64,000 nucleotides of DNA from Coriaria nepalensis (lineage: Eukaryota; Streptophyta; Magnoliopsida; Cucurbitales; Coriariaceae): assembly GCA_027186245.1 (NCBI GenBank), contig CP114486.1:11050501-11114500 (forward strand), given 5' to 3'. The position numbers were made by a program, and so were the translations under genes. Under the pieces are notes generated by a model, which worked only from the letters and a program-made list of their open reading frames with translations, was not told the origin of the DNA and made no database searches. How positions within the stretch are numbered: the stretch's first letter is position 1; each line of letters begins with the position of its first letter. Of the stretch, positions 22,400 through 36,680 are shown piece by piece.

Positions 22400-23760
22400 A
22401 TGAAAAGAGGTTTGATTGAAAGAGTATGACAAGTGGTGGATCGTTCCAATAATGCAACGATAACCGAGATTAGGGCTAAGATGAGATATAAGGTTGCAAT
22501 AAGGCAGAAATTAAGGGATGAACGCCCCCTATAAGAGCTCATTGAGGTTCAGCTAGAAGAAGGAGTTCACACCCTAAAGAAGATGATGTCATTTCTCGTC
22601 TGAATGTGGGAATAAGCAAGGAAGAGAATGAAGGGGCTAAGTTAGAGGATCTTTTGATCCAACTTATGATCATAGGCCACTTAAAGTTTCAAAAGAGCTC
22701 ATGCTCCTTAAGGCCCATGTTGAAACACCTACTAACCAAACAAAACTTATTGAAGAATTGGTCAAGAACGTAAGGGAGTTAGAGGCAATTGTGAAAAGGA
22801 CTGACCAATGCATAAATAAGCCTGAAAGCCCATTTACTGAAAGAGTGTTGAACGCCAAGCTACCAAAGAAGTTTAGATCTCCAACCATAACCTTGTAAGA
22901 TGGGACAAAGGACCCAGATGACTATGTGTTAGCCTATAAAATAACAATGAGGAAGAACTCTTTGGGAGACGAGCTAATGTGGCAGGCCTTCCATATCACT
23001 TTGGTGGTTTCAACCATAAACTAGTATTTACACTAGATCTATTGATTTCTTTGATAATTTGAAACAATTGTTTGTGTCAAATTTTTGGAGAAACCAACAC
23101 ATCTCTCCCTCTTATAAGTTTATACACGATTAAGCAAAATCTAGAAAAGATTTTGCTGGATTATATTAATTGCTTCAAAAAATGTGGATAAGCTAGGAAA
23201 CATAGGAGTTTTGCATGCTTTCTTGGGGGGAGAGGGGAGGGGACGACTAATAAGAAGCTCATCATTCATTCTAGTAAAAAATGTTTCAACTCTTATGTTG
23301 AAGTTTTATTGGAGGTTAAGAAGATAGGTGTGGTCAAGGAAGTACTTGTATCACAATTGAAGAGTTAACAAGGAAAGGGTGAACCAAATAAATGAGGAGA
23401 TCTGAAGAGGAAAAAAGATGGCCTGAAAGGAAAGGGAGAATAGAGGGATGAAAAAAGAAAAAAGAAGTCATGAAAAAAAGGGATGATCCTTTTACTTTAG
23501 GGATACTTTCACCCCTTTGGTGCCAAGTATTGAAGTCATCTATACTCGTTTCAGGAATCATAACTTGTTCAAAGCTCCTAAACCTCTGAAGAGTTCCCTA
23601 GCACCTAAGCCTCTAAAGACTCATCTACACTCGTTGTATTGTAAGTATCATGGAGACCATAGCCACAAGTCTAATGATTATATACACTTGAAAAGAGAAA
23701 TTGAAAGACTGATCCATGAGGGTTATTTTTGGGAATTTGTTAGTAGAGAATGAAGGGGAA
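22400..23760 (+). pseudogene. Ty3-gypsy gag fragments
   Basis: In several frames the sequence reads ESPFTERVLNAKLPKKFRSP, then DGTKDPDDYVLAYK, DELMWQAF and FDNLKQLFVSNF, the standard order of plant gypsy gag. Near 23640-23745 it gives YCKYHGDHSHKSNDYIHLKR and EIERLIHEGYFWEFV, the C-terminal gag words before the protease. Stops (for example after TITL at 22898) and frameshifts break it. Protease and pol are absent because a copia LTR begins at about 23889. Confidence 0.8.
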
Positions 23761-23888
23761 ATCCAAGAGGAGGAAGAAAAAATGATATAAGGGAAAATCA
23801 AACTGAAAAAGAGAGTGAAGCAAACCCTGGACACCAAAATGTGGTAGGGGAGATTCAGGTGATTGTTGGAGGGCTTGAAGAGGGAGAT

Positions 23889-25534
23889 TTTTAGAAAACA
23901 TAGGCATGTTAATAACAGAGTAAATGCAGCGGAAATAATATTTAAAATTTATTTGGATTATATCATAGCATGCATAGTTTCTAGCAAGATCGATCATATA
24001 ATAATTATATCACATAATCTTTTTACAGAAAGCACGGTAAATCTCATCAATATTAAAATCAAGATTTGGTTAAAAATGATACTTTTTTTCTTGAATAATT
24101 TGATACACAACTCTTCTTTGATGAGATCGGAGGCACCCATGTGTTTGTTCTCTAACTTTAGTCCACACGGTTCATTTTGCCAGATAATATTCTACTTAAA
24201 GTTTTAACTTATGAAACAATAAGTTCGAAGAAAGGGAAATGAAAAGATTATATTTCCTTTCGATGAATTTCGGCCAAGAGTGCTAATGAGCAACCTTGAT
24301 TTCGGCCAAGCCTTAGGTGATATTTATAGGCAAAACTAGATTATAGTTTTCTAAACATATTAGGTTTCCTAGTTGCCTAAAACTCTTATCACCTTAATGT
24401 CTTTTCTCTTATTAAGAGATAAAATGGGTTAAACCCACAAGTATGGTCGGCCACTTGTATGAGCTATACTCATGAATATTTAATCAATATTTTGATTAAT
24501 TTTGACCCATGAAAATCTATTCAATAATGCAGTTTAATAACATTTTAATGTCCGATTATTAATTACGAATCTTTAGAACCATTTTATAATTAAATAAAAG
24601 TTTATATGTAACTTTTTAATACTCAATTAGTTCAATGCCACACTTATTTGTGTTAGTAGAGCTGCATGAAATTAAATTAAAAATTAATTATATCATTTTA
24701 CCCTCATAGTCAAATTATATGTCAAATTACCATTTTACCCCGAAAATAGTTTTGGTCTGTTTTTCTTTTTTCTCCAACGAATACTTAACTGAGTTACTAT
24801 AAACCTTATGTATGTAACCGATTAGGTTGTACATCACGCTGACAGAATGATTTCATAAACACATTTATGATTTTATTTAATTCCAAATTAAATTCGGTTA
24901 ATTTAAAATAATATTTTAAATTAAACAGTTAACTTAATCATATCAAGATTAAATAATTTTAAGCTTCCAAGTCAAGATTGACTTCTAGAAAAGTGTCAAG
25001 ACTACCTAAGAGATAACAATTATCATCTTCTGAGAGAACTTGTTGTGACTATAGTATGCTTATAATAATAATCTTTCAATCTTGTCAATATCCTAATTCG
25101 TTCTAGGGTATGGTTTAACTGTTAAACCTTAACTGATAAATCATATGAACCATTATATGTTTATTGAACATTGACAATGGATTTATAGAAACTATTTTCA
25201 TATCATACTATTCTACAGAGATTTGTTCAATAAATATATAATCCATAATACATTTTCCTTACACGGAAGCGATAGATTTCCTATTGACCATTCACAACCT
25301 TCTGGTACAACACTGCATACCCAACGGTTCAACCCATGTTCACCCATGGTTATGGCTAATTGGAATGATGTAAAAGCATCAAGCCTTGTACTCAATGAAC
25401 CGTGATGTCTCAGGTCTGAGGATTACATGTAAAATAGTTATTAGATAATTCTCATTAACAGTTAGTATTAGTTAGCATCCTTGGTCTCTAAGCACCCACT
25501 AACACCATTGGCTATGAGATCAACCATCCTAACA
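23889..25534 (-). mobile_element. Long copia LTR (copy B)
   Basis: On the - strand it starts TGTTAGGATGGTTGATC at 25534 and ends near 23889. Homology to copies A and C is continuous. The length of about 1.65 kb is large for a plant copia LTR and recalls long-LTR lineages. No coding part is attached on either side, so it is a solo or recombined LTR. Confidence 0.65.
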
Positions 25535-26350
25535 ATTAGGTAATTAACTACATAATTGTCTATCCTGATCAATCGATGTCCATACATGCATGGTTAATAG
25601 ATGTAGGGAAAAGAAAGGATTTGTATGCTCATACATGCATGGTTAATAGATTAATGTTAGGAACTTATGCATATAATGTAATGAAAGTAATAATTTAAAA
25701 TATTTATATATCATCATAATCATAGAATAATTTCATAAATAAGATTGATTATATAATAATTATACATAACATATATAATCTCTTTATAAAGCACATTAAA
25801 TCCCATGAATTTAAATTTCATGTTTAGATTAAAGGGTTACCTTAACTTGATAAGCAAACTACTATAATTCATTTTTCAATCCTATTGCAAGGAAGATTTA
25901 AGACTCTCACGTTTCGTCCTCTAACACCATGCACGCAATCAATGGTGTTCCACTAACACCATTGGCTATGAGATCAACAATCCTAACTACTTAATTGCCT
26001 ATATTGATCAATCGATATCATACATGCATGGTTAATAGATGTAGGGAAATGAAAGGATTTGTATGCTCATGCATGCATGGTTAACATAGGAACTTATGCA
26101 TATAATGCAATAAAAGTAATAATCTAAAATATTTAGATCTCATCATAATCATAGAATAATTTTATAAATAAGATTGATTATATAATAATTATATATCACA
26201 TATATAATCTCTTTATAAAGCACATTAAATCTCATGAATTTAAATTTCATGTTTAGATTAAAGAGTTACCTTAACTTGATGAGCAAACCACAATAATTCA
26301 TCTTTAAATCCTATTGCAAGGAAGATTTAAGACTCTAATGTTTCGTCTTT
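25497..26350. repeat. Tandem duplication, period about 454 bp, within copia LTR sequence
   Basis: The words 'cactaacaccattggctatg' occur at 25497 and again at 25951. From there both copies run in parallel through 'ttgtatgctca', 'ggaacttatgcatataatg', 'aagattgattatataataat' and 'caaggaagatttaagactct' before diverging after 'gtttcgtc'. The first unit is therefore about 454 bp and the second about 400 bp. Confidence 0.75.
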
Positions 26351-27800
26351 TAACTGTAATCCACACGATTCATTTGCTCAGTTAATTTTCTACCTTAAAA
26401 TTCAACATATGAATCAAAAGGTTCAGAAAAGTGATGGGAAAATCTTCTCTTTTCTCTCTCTCAATTTCAACCAAGAGGAGGAGAAGCCTTAGGATTTTCG
26501 GCCACTTAGTTGGATATTTATAATATTTCGCTAGGTGTAAAATTTCCTTGTAGCAAGGGTTTCCTTAACTTAAGTAAGGAAACAATAGGTCAAAATCCAT
26601 ATATATGGTTGGCCACTTTCATAGGCTATACCTCATAGATTTTAATCAACTATTTTGATTAATTTGACCCAAGAAATTAGTAATTATGCCAATTAACCTC
26701 TTAATGTCTAATTATTAATACAAAATTTTTATGTTATTTTATAATTAAATAAAAATTCCTCTATAATTTATTAATTTCTAATTAAATTAATATCTCACTT
26801 AGTTGTGCTAGTAAAGCTACATGATATGCGATTCAATAAATTAATAAATATAATTTTTTCCTTATAGTCAAACTATAAATTAAATTACCATCTTACCCTT
26901 AAAATTGAAACGTTCCGTTTTTCCTTTTTTCCAAGGAATCTTAAACTAGTTACTATCAAATCTTGTGTATGACTAATTATGTTCTACATCACGCTAGTAG
27001 AAGAATTTCATAACACTATGATTTTATTTAATTCATAATTAAATTTATTTAATTTAAAATACCTTTTAAATTAAACAATTAACTTAATAATCTCATTACT
27101 AAATAACTCAAACCTCCAAGTCAATATTGATTTCTAGCAAAGTATTAAGACTTCCCGGAAGATGAAAGTATAATCTTCCAAAAAAACCTTTCTGTGACTA
27201 TAGTATATTTACAATAACGACCATTTCATCTTATCAATAACTCAATTCGTCATATGGTATAGTTTAACTGTTAAATCATAATAGATAAATCATATGAACC
27301 ATTATATTTTATTGAACATCAACATTAGATTTACAGAAAACTCATTTTATACCATACTATTTTCTAAAAATTTGTTATTCAATAAAATATATAATTCATA
27401 AGATTTATTTCCAAATACAGAAGTGATGAATTCCCTCTTAATTACTTACAACTTTCATGTATAATATTTCATGCCCACCGGTTCACTCTCATGTTCACCC
27501 TTAGCTAGGACTAATTGAATTGATGTCAAAGCATGAAATCTGACACACAAGGTACCATGGTGATCTCATATCTTAGGACCACATATAATATAATTACTAG
27601 ATAATTCTCATTAACAGTTATAGTATTAATTACAATTAAGAATTATCTAAGTATCATGTTCGGTACTATTTGTCTCTACTAAACATTCACATAATTATTA
27701 TGATATTCCACCAACACCAATGGCATGAGATCAACCACCCAAAACACTTTAGGTAATGAATTACGTGATTATCTATCTGGATCATCAATGTCCATTTTTG
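25656..27800 (-). mobile_element. Long copia LTR (copy C)
   Basis: On the - strand it ends TCCTAACA at about 25656 and reads through the same blocks as copies A and B, up to a region near 27795 that matches the start of copy D. Part of the tandem duplication lies inside it. Beyond 27800 the - strand DUF1985 pseudogene follows, so the LTR borders or truncates that element. Confidence 0.6.
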
Positions 27801-28680
27801 ACAAATAATAACTTACTTTCATAAATGATAATTAATAATAATATTCATTATCTTGCTAATATATGCATAATGATAGTATCATATAAAGTTGTTTGGTCTA
27901 TTGAGTCAAAAAATGATTGACTTGACGGGTATATAATTTCAATTAGCACAAACCAAACTTCAAGAGGCAACAAAAATAAATACAAGTAGTAGAAATATAA
28001 AGTTACTAACCTATAAAGCCAGTAGAAACCCTACCAACATGTATGTTTCCTCTTCGCCTTCCGTCCATTTTTTATTTCTCGTAGCTTTCACCACTATGTC
28101 CTTCTGCAATGAATCAATTGTCTTTTCAAAAGAAGCTCTACCCCAAGGGTACGAATTGAACCTTACCAGATACGTTGCAATTGATAATGTAAATGGATTG
28201 ATATTATTCTTTCTCTCTTGAGCCATAATGACCGCTTCTATGAAGTGCACTAGAGCCATGTTGATTGATATCGTTGTCTTTCTTATTCCAAGTTTTAAAC
28301 CTTCTTCCTAACTCATCAGTTGTGTCAAGATTCCCATCAAGGTATGTATTCAACAATTGATTGTCTTTTCCCAACCACTTGGTCACACTATCCTCATAAT
28401 ATTCGTGGCATTCCAATTCAGTCACCAAGGAAAACTTTCTCGGCCCGAACCACATAGGCTTGTCACGGACCAAAAACCTCAGCTCTTTTTCTTCTCACAT
28501 TTGACTCGTCAAACAATGAAAGAATTAAAGAGTTTAACAGACTTGTTGAGCTTTGGATTCACATCGAGGAATTATCCCAAACATTTAGTTCTAAACACCT
28601 TAACTGCTTTGTCGTGAGCCTTTCCTTTATATCGGTAATAACAATTTCTTATTTCCAAATCATGAAGATGTTCCCTTTGT

Positions 28681-28700
28681 AAAAAAAAAAAAAAAAAAAA
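28681..28700 (+). repeat. poly(A) tract
   Basis: An uninterrupted run of about 20 A inside the decayed DUF1985 element. Confidence 0.85.
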
Positions 28701-28927
28701 GATCTTCTAGAGGATGGGTGTAAGGATATGATGCATTGTAACTTCTTCTACCTGAAATTAAATACAAATATACAATAATTAAGATTAAAAAGAAACATTG
28801 ATAAGCTAAACCAAAAAAAAAACAAATTTAAATTTAAATCTTTTACTCGATGGGGTAGTTCTTGAGAGATATCGAGTAATCAAAATGAGAAGTCAGACAC
28901 TTTGAGGATTATGACTAACCATCATGA

Positions 28928-29268
28928 TTGCTTAATCCCTTCATTGTGAAGCCATCGAGCAATCAGGAAGAGTAGACATAGACTTGTAAATCTTTACTGC
29001 ACTTTCCAATTGCTCGATGGCTCAACAATAAGTGGTATCGAGCAATCATGATAGTAAGTCAAAAACCTCAAAACCTCTATCTTAACTTTCAGATTGCTCA
29101 TGCCCATTATTGCAGCCCACGAGCAATCTCGAAGTCAAGCTAGAGACCTCAAAGTTATTGTCTTAACTTTCAAATTACTCGGTACCTATTACTGCAAGCC
29201 ATCAAGCAATCTGGAAGTTAAGACAAGGATCTCAAAACGTCTATCGTAACTTCTAGATTGCCCAAATT
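28928..29268. repeat. Hairpin minisatellite, four units of about 82 bp
   Basis: Each unit holds an imperfect palindrome: left arm like GATTGCTCGATG, a loop of 15-20 bases, right arm like CATCGAGCAATC. A spacer of about 40 bases with 'aagtcaa...acctcaaa...tcttaactttc' separates them. Four units follow one another between 28928 and 29268, and a looser arm pair near 28850-28900 may be a fifth. Confidence 0.75.
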
Positions 29269-29540
29269 CAATTAAAGAACAAAAATCAGCAAACCCACCT
29301 AAAATATGCAACAATCATCCATAAATTCTGAAAATGCACAAGAAAAAAAATCCTAAATTGTATATATAAGTATGTACACACCGGCGGCGATGAAGTGAAT
29401 GGATCTTCAATTATTGATTTCTTCAAGGACTTTGCTCTCTTTTCGTCATTCATAGCTGCCTCCGGTAACTCCTCCTTTTGCCCTTTCTTCTCATTATTTT
29501 GCTTTTGAGACAAGACATGATTCCTAAACGTGTTGGACAT

Positions 29541-31300
29541 TGTATGTGATGAAGTAGAAAATAAATGTGATGATCATGAATGGTCCGGAATAGCTTCCTT
29601 GGTTACTCCAATCCCTTTCTTAATTAACTACTTTCATTTCATTTTTGTGTACTCTGTTGAGTATATAAGAAAAAAAATTTCTTTTTTAAGATGCAGAACC
29701 TAGGAGCTTTCCCCTTCAAAATAGGAGTCAATATCACGCACGGGAGTAAGGAGGGTGCTAAGGTAGTAATAGAAAGGGGTGGCTAGACGTGTCTGCTAGG
29801 CTTTTCTGAACTTCCCTTAGCCTTTATGCCCGTGAAATATGAAGGAAATTTCCGTTGAAGTGTAAGATGAATATATTGGACGTTGGCTATCATTTTTCAT
29901 TTGCGGTTTCTAATCGTATTAGAAGAAAAAATGAAGAAGAAGAACAGTTTCTGACCTTTTTAATTATCTTTCTTTTTAAAGTTATTAAGGGTAATATAAA
30001 TATTCAATATATCAAAATTATAAATTAAATCATAAAATTAAAAAGTTATCATTTTGAAAATAACTTTTATAGTGAATCTAAATATTAAATCATAGTTTCA
30101 CTTTGCTCAAATTTTCTCTTAATTAATCAAGTGACATTAGTTTTATTTATGATGCTGATTGCTGCACAGAACTTCATTATTAAAATTAATGACACGTATT
30201 AGGCAAAAACAAATCCAAATTCAGTAACATGTACGATGAATGCATAAAGACAAACAAGAAATAGAAACACCCATCTTAGCTTCTTGTTTTACAAGGTCTG
30301 AATCCGCATGCATTTGCACTTAATTGGATTAAAAATAGTGGTCCAAGTTGGGTAATGCTCTTAAGGTTTTTGGATGAATTTTAAGTCAAAAGAAACTCCC
30401 AGGTTAGCATCTAGCTAGCTACCTAGAGCAACATACTCCCCCGTTCTTTGAATCCTATTTTTTCTCTTTATTGTTATTTTTTATTTAGAACTTATCTCTA
30501 AACCAATTTATCTCGTCTTTAAAGTGACTCAAACTTGAAAAACTTAGAAGTATCGGTATGCCAGTTCATCTCGTCTTCAAGGTAATTCGAATTCGAAATC
30601 TCTCGATCTCAGATAAAGAAACTTACCACTATAGGGTCATGCAATGTGATTTACAATATAATGGCCATGCTTAATAAGCCTATCGTATCCTCTTTAAGCA
30701 TTAATATTTGAAATTCTACCACTTAATTAAACTTGGAATTTTTGTGCTATAAATTAATAGCCACCATGTTTGCAGCCACAAAAGTCTTCACCAATCTTCC
30801 ACTGAAGAAAGAAAAATTGTGTCCAGCTGCAGGATCACTTTGTTGAATCATTTCCTGTATGTGTCTGGTTATAAGTGCGGTTGTTTTTTTTTCCCCCCTC
30901 CGCATGGCTTAATCAAGTCAAACTTGGGAGTGTCAGTGCACAGTCTTACTAAGAAACATTCGATGACGTGGGTCCGGCTGATCTCATCTATCCAATAACG
31001 GCAGTCTTGTGGATTTGTACCCAACTCAACCGAAAATACTACTACTAAAAGTTGGTCCTTTAAGTGATTCTTAGAAATTGGTCTAAAAAAACCGAAAGGT
31101 ACTACATCCATCCAGTGGTTCTATCAAGTCTAAATTTGTATTTCATTATTTCCCTGAATAAGTCAAAGAGTATTATCTTAATTGATAATAAAATTCAAAC
31201 AGTACTCCCGATTGGAAAACACCCAATGTACTACTACTCGAGCTTCTTTGGAGCATATTAATTACTTCTTTAGTGCAAACATTCAGTACACGTGCTTATT
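29541..31300. other. Intergenic region upstream of the peroxidase gene
   Basis: No coding exon is supported. An 80-codon open frame on the - strand (31111-30869) lacks any recognisable family. The last few hundred bases form the presumed peroxidase promoter. Confidence 0.5.
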
Positions 31301-31307
31301 TTTTGTG

Positions 31308-31315
31308 TATAAATA
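31308..31315 (+). promoter_or_regulatory. TATA box of the peroxidase gene
   Basis: TATAAATA lies 76 bases before the ATG at 31391, leaving room for a leader of about 45-50 bases. Confidence 0.7.
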
Positions 31316-31390
31316 GTGTTTCCATTTCGCATTATTGTAGTGATCAAAGCAACAACATTGATAATTAATCAAAGCAACATATTAAGAGAT

Positions 31391-32686
<1,296 letters not shown>

Positions 32687-32707
32687 AATTAATTAGCTAT
32701 CATAATC

Positions 32708-32713
32708 AATAAA
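32708..32713 (+). terminator. Likely poly(A) signal of the peroxidase gene
   Basis: AATAAA occurs 22 bases after the stop codon. Plant signals are loose and the distance is short, so a later A-rich site could be used instead. Confidence 0.35.
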
Positions 32714-33000
32714 ATAATTAACTAGAAGTGAATTTTCCCTTTTTAAGTCTAGTCTATGTAAAAAAATAAAATCTACGACATGACAAGTAAGAATTGTTGT
32801 GGAATAAAATGATTGGCAACGACTTTATCATATAGAAGTAGATGGAATTTGGTCAGTATCCAAATCTGAACTTTACTTAAAAGTCCAGAGAAAGAAAGTT
32901 TATAGGGTATACTAGTCTAATCTCATTTTTTGATAATTGAAAAAAAAAAAAGAGAAAAATACTATTTTACCCTTAATGAATTTGAATTATAAAAAAAAAA

Positions 33001-35640
33001 GTGCCCAGAAAGGGCCCACTTCACCTGCTTCATCATTTCCCTCCGACGCACAACCACGAAGCACGAACTAGACCTCTCCCTTCACTTTGTTTTCTCCTTT
33101 TCTTCATCCTTTTATATTTTTTATTTCAAACAGAGAAGCTCGAAGAAAGCCCCACTCAACCATGGATAGAAGGCTGTTTGAGATTTAAAAAAAATAGAGA
33201 AGAGATCACGATCTAAGGAGTCATTGGAGCAAGCAACAGTTGGTGACATTTAGGAAAACCTATTTGAGTCACTTATTTGATTTGGATCAGAAGTTAATAA
33301 TGTATAATAAACTCCTAAATTTCATAATGATCCAACGAGCAAAGTGCGATAAGGAAAATGAGCTATGGGTTTTGGTTGCTGGCAAGCCCATGTTGTTCAT
33401 GCTGAGAGAGTTCTCATTGATTACGAGGGTTGGAAAAGGACAGGCAGCTTTTGAATAAATATTTAGCTGGGAAGACTTGTTTACTTACATAGCTACAAGA
33501 GAAGCTCAGAAAGATCAATAAGAAGGACGATGATATCGTCAACATAGCGTTTTCCTACTTCGTAGAGGGTGCACTATTGACCTTAGAGAGGAACATTCTC
33601 GATTGCTAGTAATTTATCAAAGTTTAACAAATACCCTTAAAGCAGAGTTATATTTGAGAAGATGATTGGTTCACTTCGGAAGAACGTTATGGAGAATGCC
33701 CTAAAAAATAAAGCTATTAGAGTTGAAGAAAAAAGTTACATGCTTTTTAGGTTTCCTCTTGCATTTCAAGTTCGTAATTTATTTTGTTTTGTATAATTTA
33801 TTAATGGTTAAAATAAGGTTAGTATGTGCTAACCCATTAACTATGCAGGTATGAGCTTATGGATCCATCCCATTACTTGCTTCAGAAGCAGCAATTGGGA
33901 AAGCAGGCAACAAGATACCCCGAATATTGAACTCGATCTCAAAGTCCAAGTATATCATAACTTATGATAATGTGGAAGCATGGTTACATACGAAAGAGGT
34001 GAGTGTCTTGTACTATAAACTTTTTTATATCTTTTGCGATGATCAAGACAAACTATCTGACATTGATTTTCTTCTATTTCAACTCATTATCCATGGGATC
34101 ATAAAGGCTATAGAGGCGGAAGAAAGGTAGACTTACGTGTGGAAGTTGATAATTTTGGGATTATATAGATAAAGTAGTAGATACTCTAACTCTTGAATTA
34201 GAAGATGAAGTATATAAACCATATGTTGAACCAATAGAGCCGGTTGAAGAAGAAGAGGAAGAGGAAGTGAAGAGGATGTGTGAGGCTCAATTAATCGAAG
34301 TAGTGGGAAGAGAAAGAAAAGTGATAGTATGGAGGTTATGAAAGAAGCAGTTAAGTAAGTCATAAATGAGGTTATAAAGGAATTTTGGGAATTTGTTAAG
34401 CAGATGGTGAAGGAGGTTATAAATGATGTTATTAAGGAACTCATGGAGGAGGATTAGAGATTTTGAACCCCATCGAGCGCCTCATCATTCCCCTCATTTG
34501 ATGTCTCTCTACCTGAAATTTGGGACCGTGTTAAGCCTAGAGTATCTGAACCAGTACCTAATCTCATCCCTACATATAATTCTCCTTTAGGTGATTTGTC
34601 GCCCTCTCCCCACCCCTCCATTTCCCTTGGCTCGTGATTCTCCTTTGGGTGATCTGTTGCCACCACTGGCACGCGACTTGCCTTTAAGTGATCCATTTTT
34701 TACCTCAACACGAGCCACAACCTTAGATATTGTGGTTTGGAGTTTTTTGGGTATGGTAGATCTTGAGAAGATCCCTCAGATTACTGAGGAGGTAGTAGAC
34801 TTAGATGGAAGCCCCAAGATAATTGAGATTAAAGTGGAAGATGAGGTGGAAAATATCGATGAAAGAAGGGGTAAGAGGAAGAGGAAGCTAGATCAAGTCA
34901 TTCTTTCTTCCTAAATTAACCCTGCAAAGCGGATAGTTTATCTCAAGGGTTAAGTATTGAAGGCCGATCTATTGATGCAACCTAACAGTGACAACTATGA
35001 AGCAATGTCGAGGTGGATGGCTGAGAAATGTGTTAACATGTAAGTTATTAATTTTTTTAATGTTTGAATTGTTTGAAAATTTACACATAGTGTTAATATG
35101 CTCATTTGTTACATTTGAATTACATGACACATGTCATTGCATATGATAGTCGGAAACTGAATTAACAATGGTTTGAAACCATTACCACTTACAGAGTTTG
35201 GCTTAAAGGCGATGTAAGTTTCCTTTTTTTGTTTCACTGATACCAATAATATTGTTTTCCTCATCTTATGTTTGTTCCATATTATTTGGCATAATAGGTG
35301 GACGAATACATGTACTTATTGAGGATCCGATAAGCTAATTTCCCAAATGTCTATGTCCAGGATGCTGCCTTTGTCTATTATGTCTTCCCCCATCATTTGG
35401 AACTATTATACGATACTAAGTTGTAGAAGTTGAATGACAAAGAGAGAGTGGAATATGAATTTGGGTTTAATATTGTGGTGTACAAATATGTGGTTAAGGA
35501 CTATCCTCTAAGAGTCTGTAGATAAACCATGGTTGAGCATTCCCTTCAACTACCCGAATATGCATTAGGGAGCATTTGTTGTTGAGATAATATTAAGGAT
35601 GATATACGTCTATCATAGTCTAACAGGCAACAACAGTTGG
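33001..35640 (+). pseudogene. DUF1985/Ulp1-type protease gene of a Mutator-like element
   Basis: From 33240 the frame reads FRKTYLSHLFDLDQ, NELWVLVAGKPMLFMLREFS and LITRVGKG, then in other frames KINKKDDDIVNIAFSYFVEG; this is a DUF1985 domain. A Glu/Lys-rich stretch (34240-34450) and a Pro/Leu- and acidic-rich part up to a basic KRKRK (34600-34914) follow. After two intron-like gaps, 35160-35500 gives WFETITTYRVWL and DEYMYLLRIR, then ANFPNVYVQDAAFVYYVF, resembling the region just before the catalytic core of Ulp1/C48 proteases carried by plant MULEs. The catalytic His-Asp-Cys part was not found in a clean frame. Many stops and shifts show decay. It faces the transposase gene at 36850-39012. 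Confidence 0.7.
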
Positions 35641-36381
35641 GTAGGTACTTTCAGGATAGCCCTCAAACCGATGTGTGTGACCCTCCCTTACTTGATAAGG
35701 ATCATCTGATCCGAGTTCATACTGGACCTACTCAAAGTAGAGGTGGTGAGATGGTCTCTTGAAAACTGAAAGGAGAAAGGTGGGGATTGAGGATTTTATA
35801 TGCTCAGGTATTTGGAGTACCACAATATACATACTGAACTTGCTAAGGCCAACGATGCTATTGTCCTGTTATTCCGATCCTAGATTGCCACTTCAATTTA
35901 TCAACGATTTAGACTTGTGTTAAGTGTTTAGACTATTTATGTTTTCTAAAATACTATTGAAATTGGAGACAATACTTGTGAACTATGTTTGTGATGTCAA
36001 GATGTAAACTTCTGTTTACATGTAATGAATTTGGCATGGATGGATTTCTTATGCTTATAGGTTAACTCTACATTTTTTTTTTTAGTTGCCACTTGAATTG
36101 GTAATTATTCGGTACACAAGATGAGGAAAGGTTGAACATTTGGGTGAAAAGTATTTCTTTATCATTTACTCAATTTCTTAATGTCTTCATATACTTAAGG
36201 CATTAGGGAATTGTGAAGATAAATTATCTGTTTTTTTATTCTCAATTTCCTAATATATATCGTGCCTTATAGAAATTGTGTACTTTTAAGTTTTTATCTT
36301 CTATGACACCTTAATACATAAAGTTGTCTGTCTTACATATAAAACCTTAATACCTAAAGTTATCTTATATAGAATCATAAA

Positions 36382-36680
36382 TGTTGAATCTTTCATTACT
36401 TGACATTAACTTTGAATATTTCCTTCATTTCATAACTTCTAAATATTATATTTGGAATAAAAAATGTTGGATCTCACACAAAATTACATAAAAGTGCAAA
36501 TTTTTTATATTACACATAGAATCTAAAGGTTACACATAAAACTACAAAGGCTAAAATTTTATTACTTTACATAAACTTTGAATCTTTCTTTCATTACATA
36601 ACTTCTAAACATTAAATTTTTGGAACAAAAAATATTGGATCTCACACAAAAATACAAAAATGTGCAAACTTTTTATGAAA
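36382..36680. repeat. Direct repeat, period about 168 bp
   Basis: Two units of about 125 bp carry the same order of words ('aactttgaat', 'cataacttctaaa', 'aaaaaat.ttggatctcac', 'gtgcaaa.ttttta'). The landmark atctcacaca is at 36471 and 36639. The repeat lies between the two facing genes of the Mutator-like element. Confidence 0.7.

Larger units (their letters stand above)
28010..29540 (-). pseudogene. DUF1985 gene of an Ulp1-type Mutator element, truncated
   Basis: On the - strand, 29540-29380 is a plausible first exon starting MSNTFRNHV with a Lys/Glu-rich body and a donor-like gtgtgt after PFTSSPP. From 28617 to 28010 comes the DUF1985 domain: KPMWFGPRKFSLVTELECHE, then LDTTDELGRRFKTWNKKDND, a frameshift at about 28240, then ALVHFIEAVIMAQERKN, FNSYPWGRASFEKTIDSLQ and WTEGEEETYMLVGF. 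Such genes accompany Ulp1-like cysteine proteases in plant MULEs. The protease part is missing, cut off near 27800 by an LTR. A hairpin repeat array lies between the two coding parts. Confidence 0.75.

Noticed and set aside
28928..29268. Resemblance to a CRISPR array (palindromic repeats with spacers)
   Set aside because: Repeats are imperfect, the host is a plant, spacers are similar to each other, and there are no cas genes; it is a hairpin minisatellite in a transposon.
30869..31111. 80-codon open frame on the - strand upstream of the peroxidase
   Set aside because: No motif, no splice or promoter context, and it falls in the presumed promoter region.
34133..34444. 103-codon Leu/Ser/Thr-rich open frame on the - strand
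   Set aside because: It is the antisense of the Glu/Lys-rich stretch of the DUF1985/Ulp1 pseudogene.
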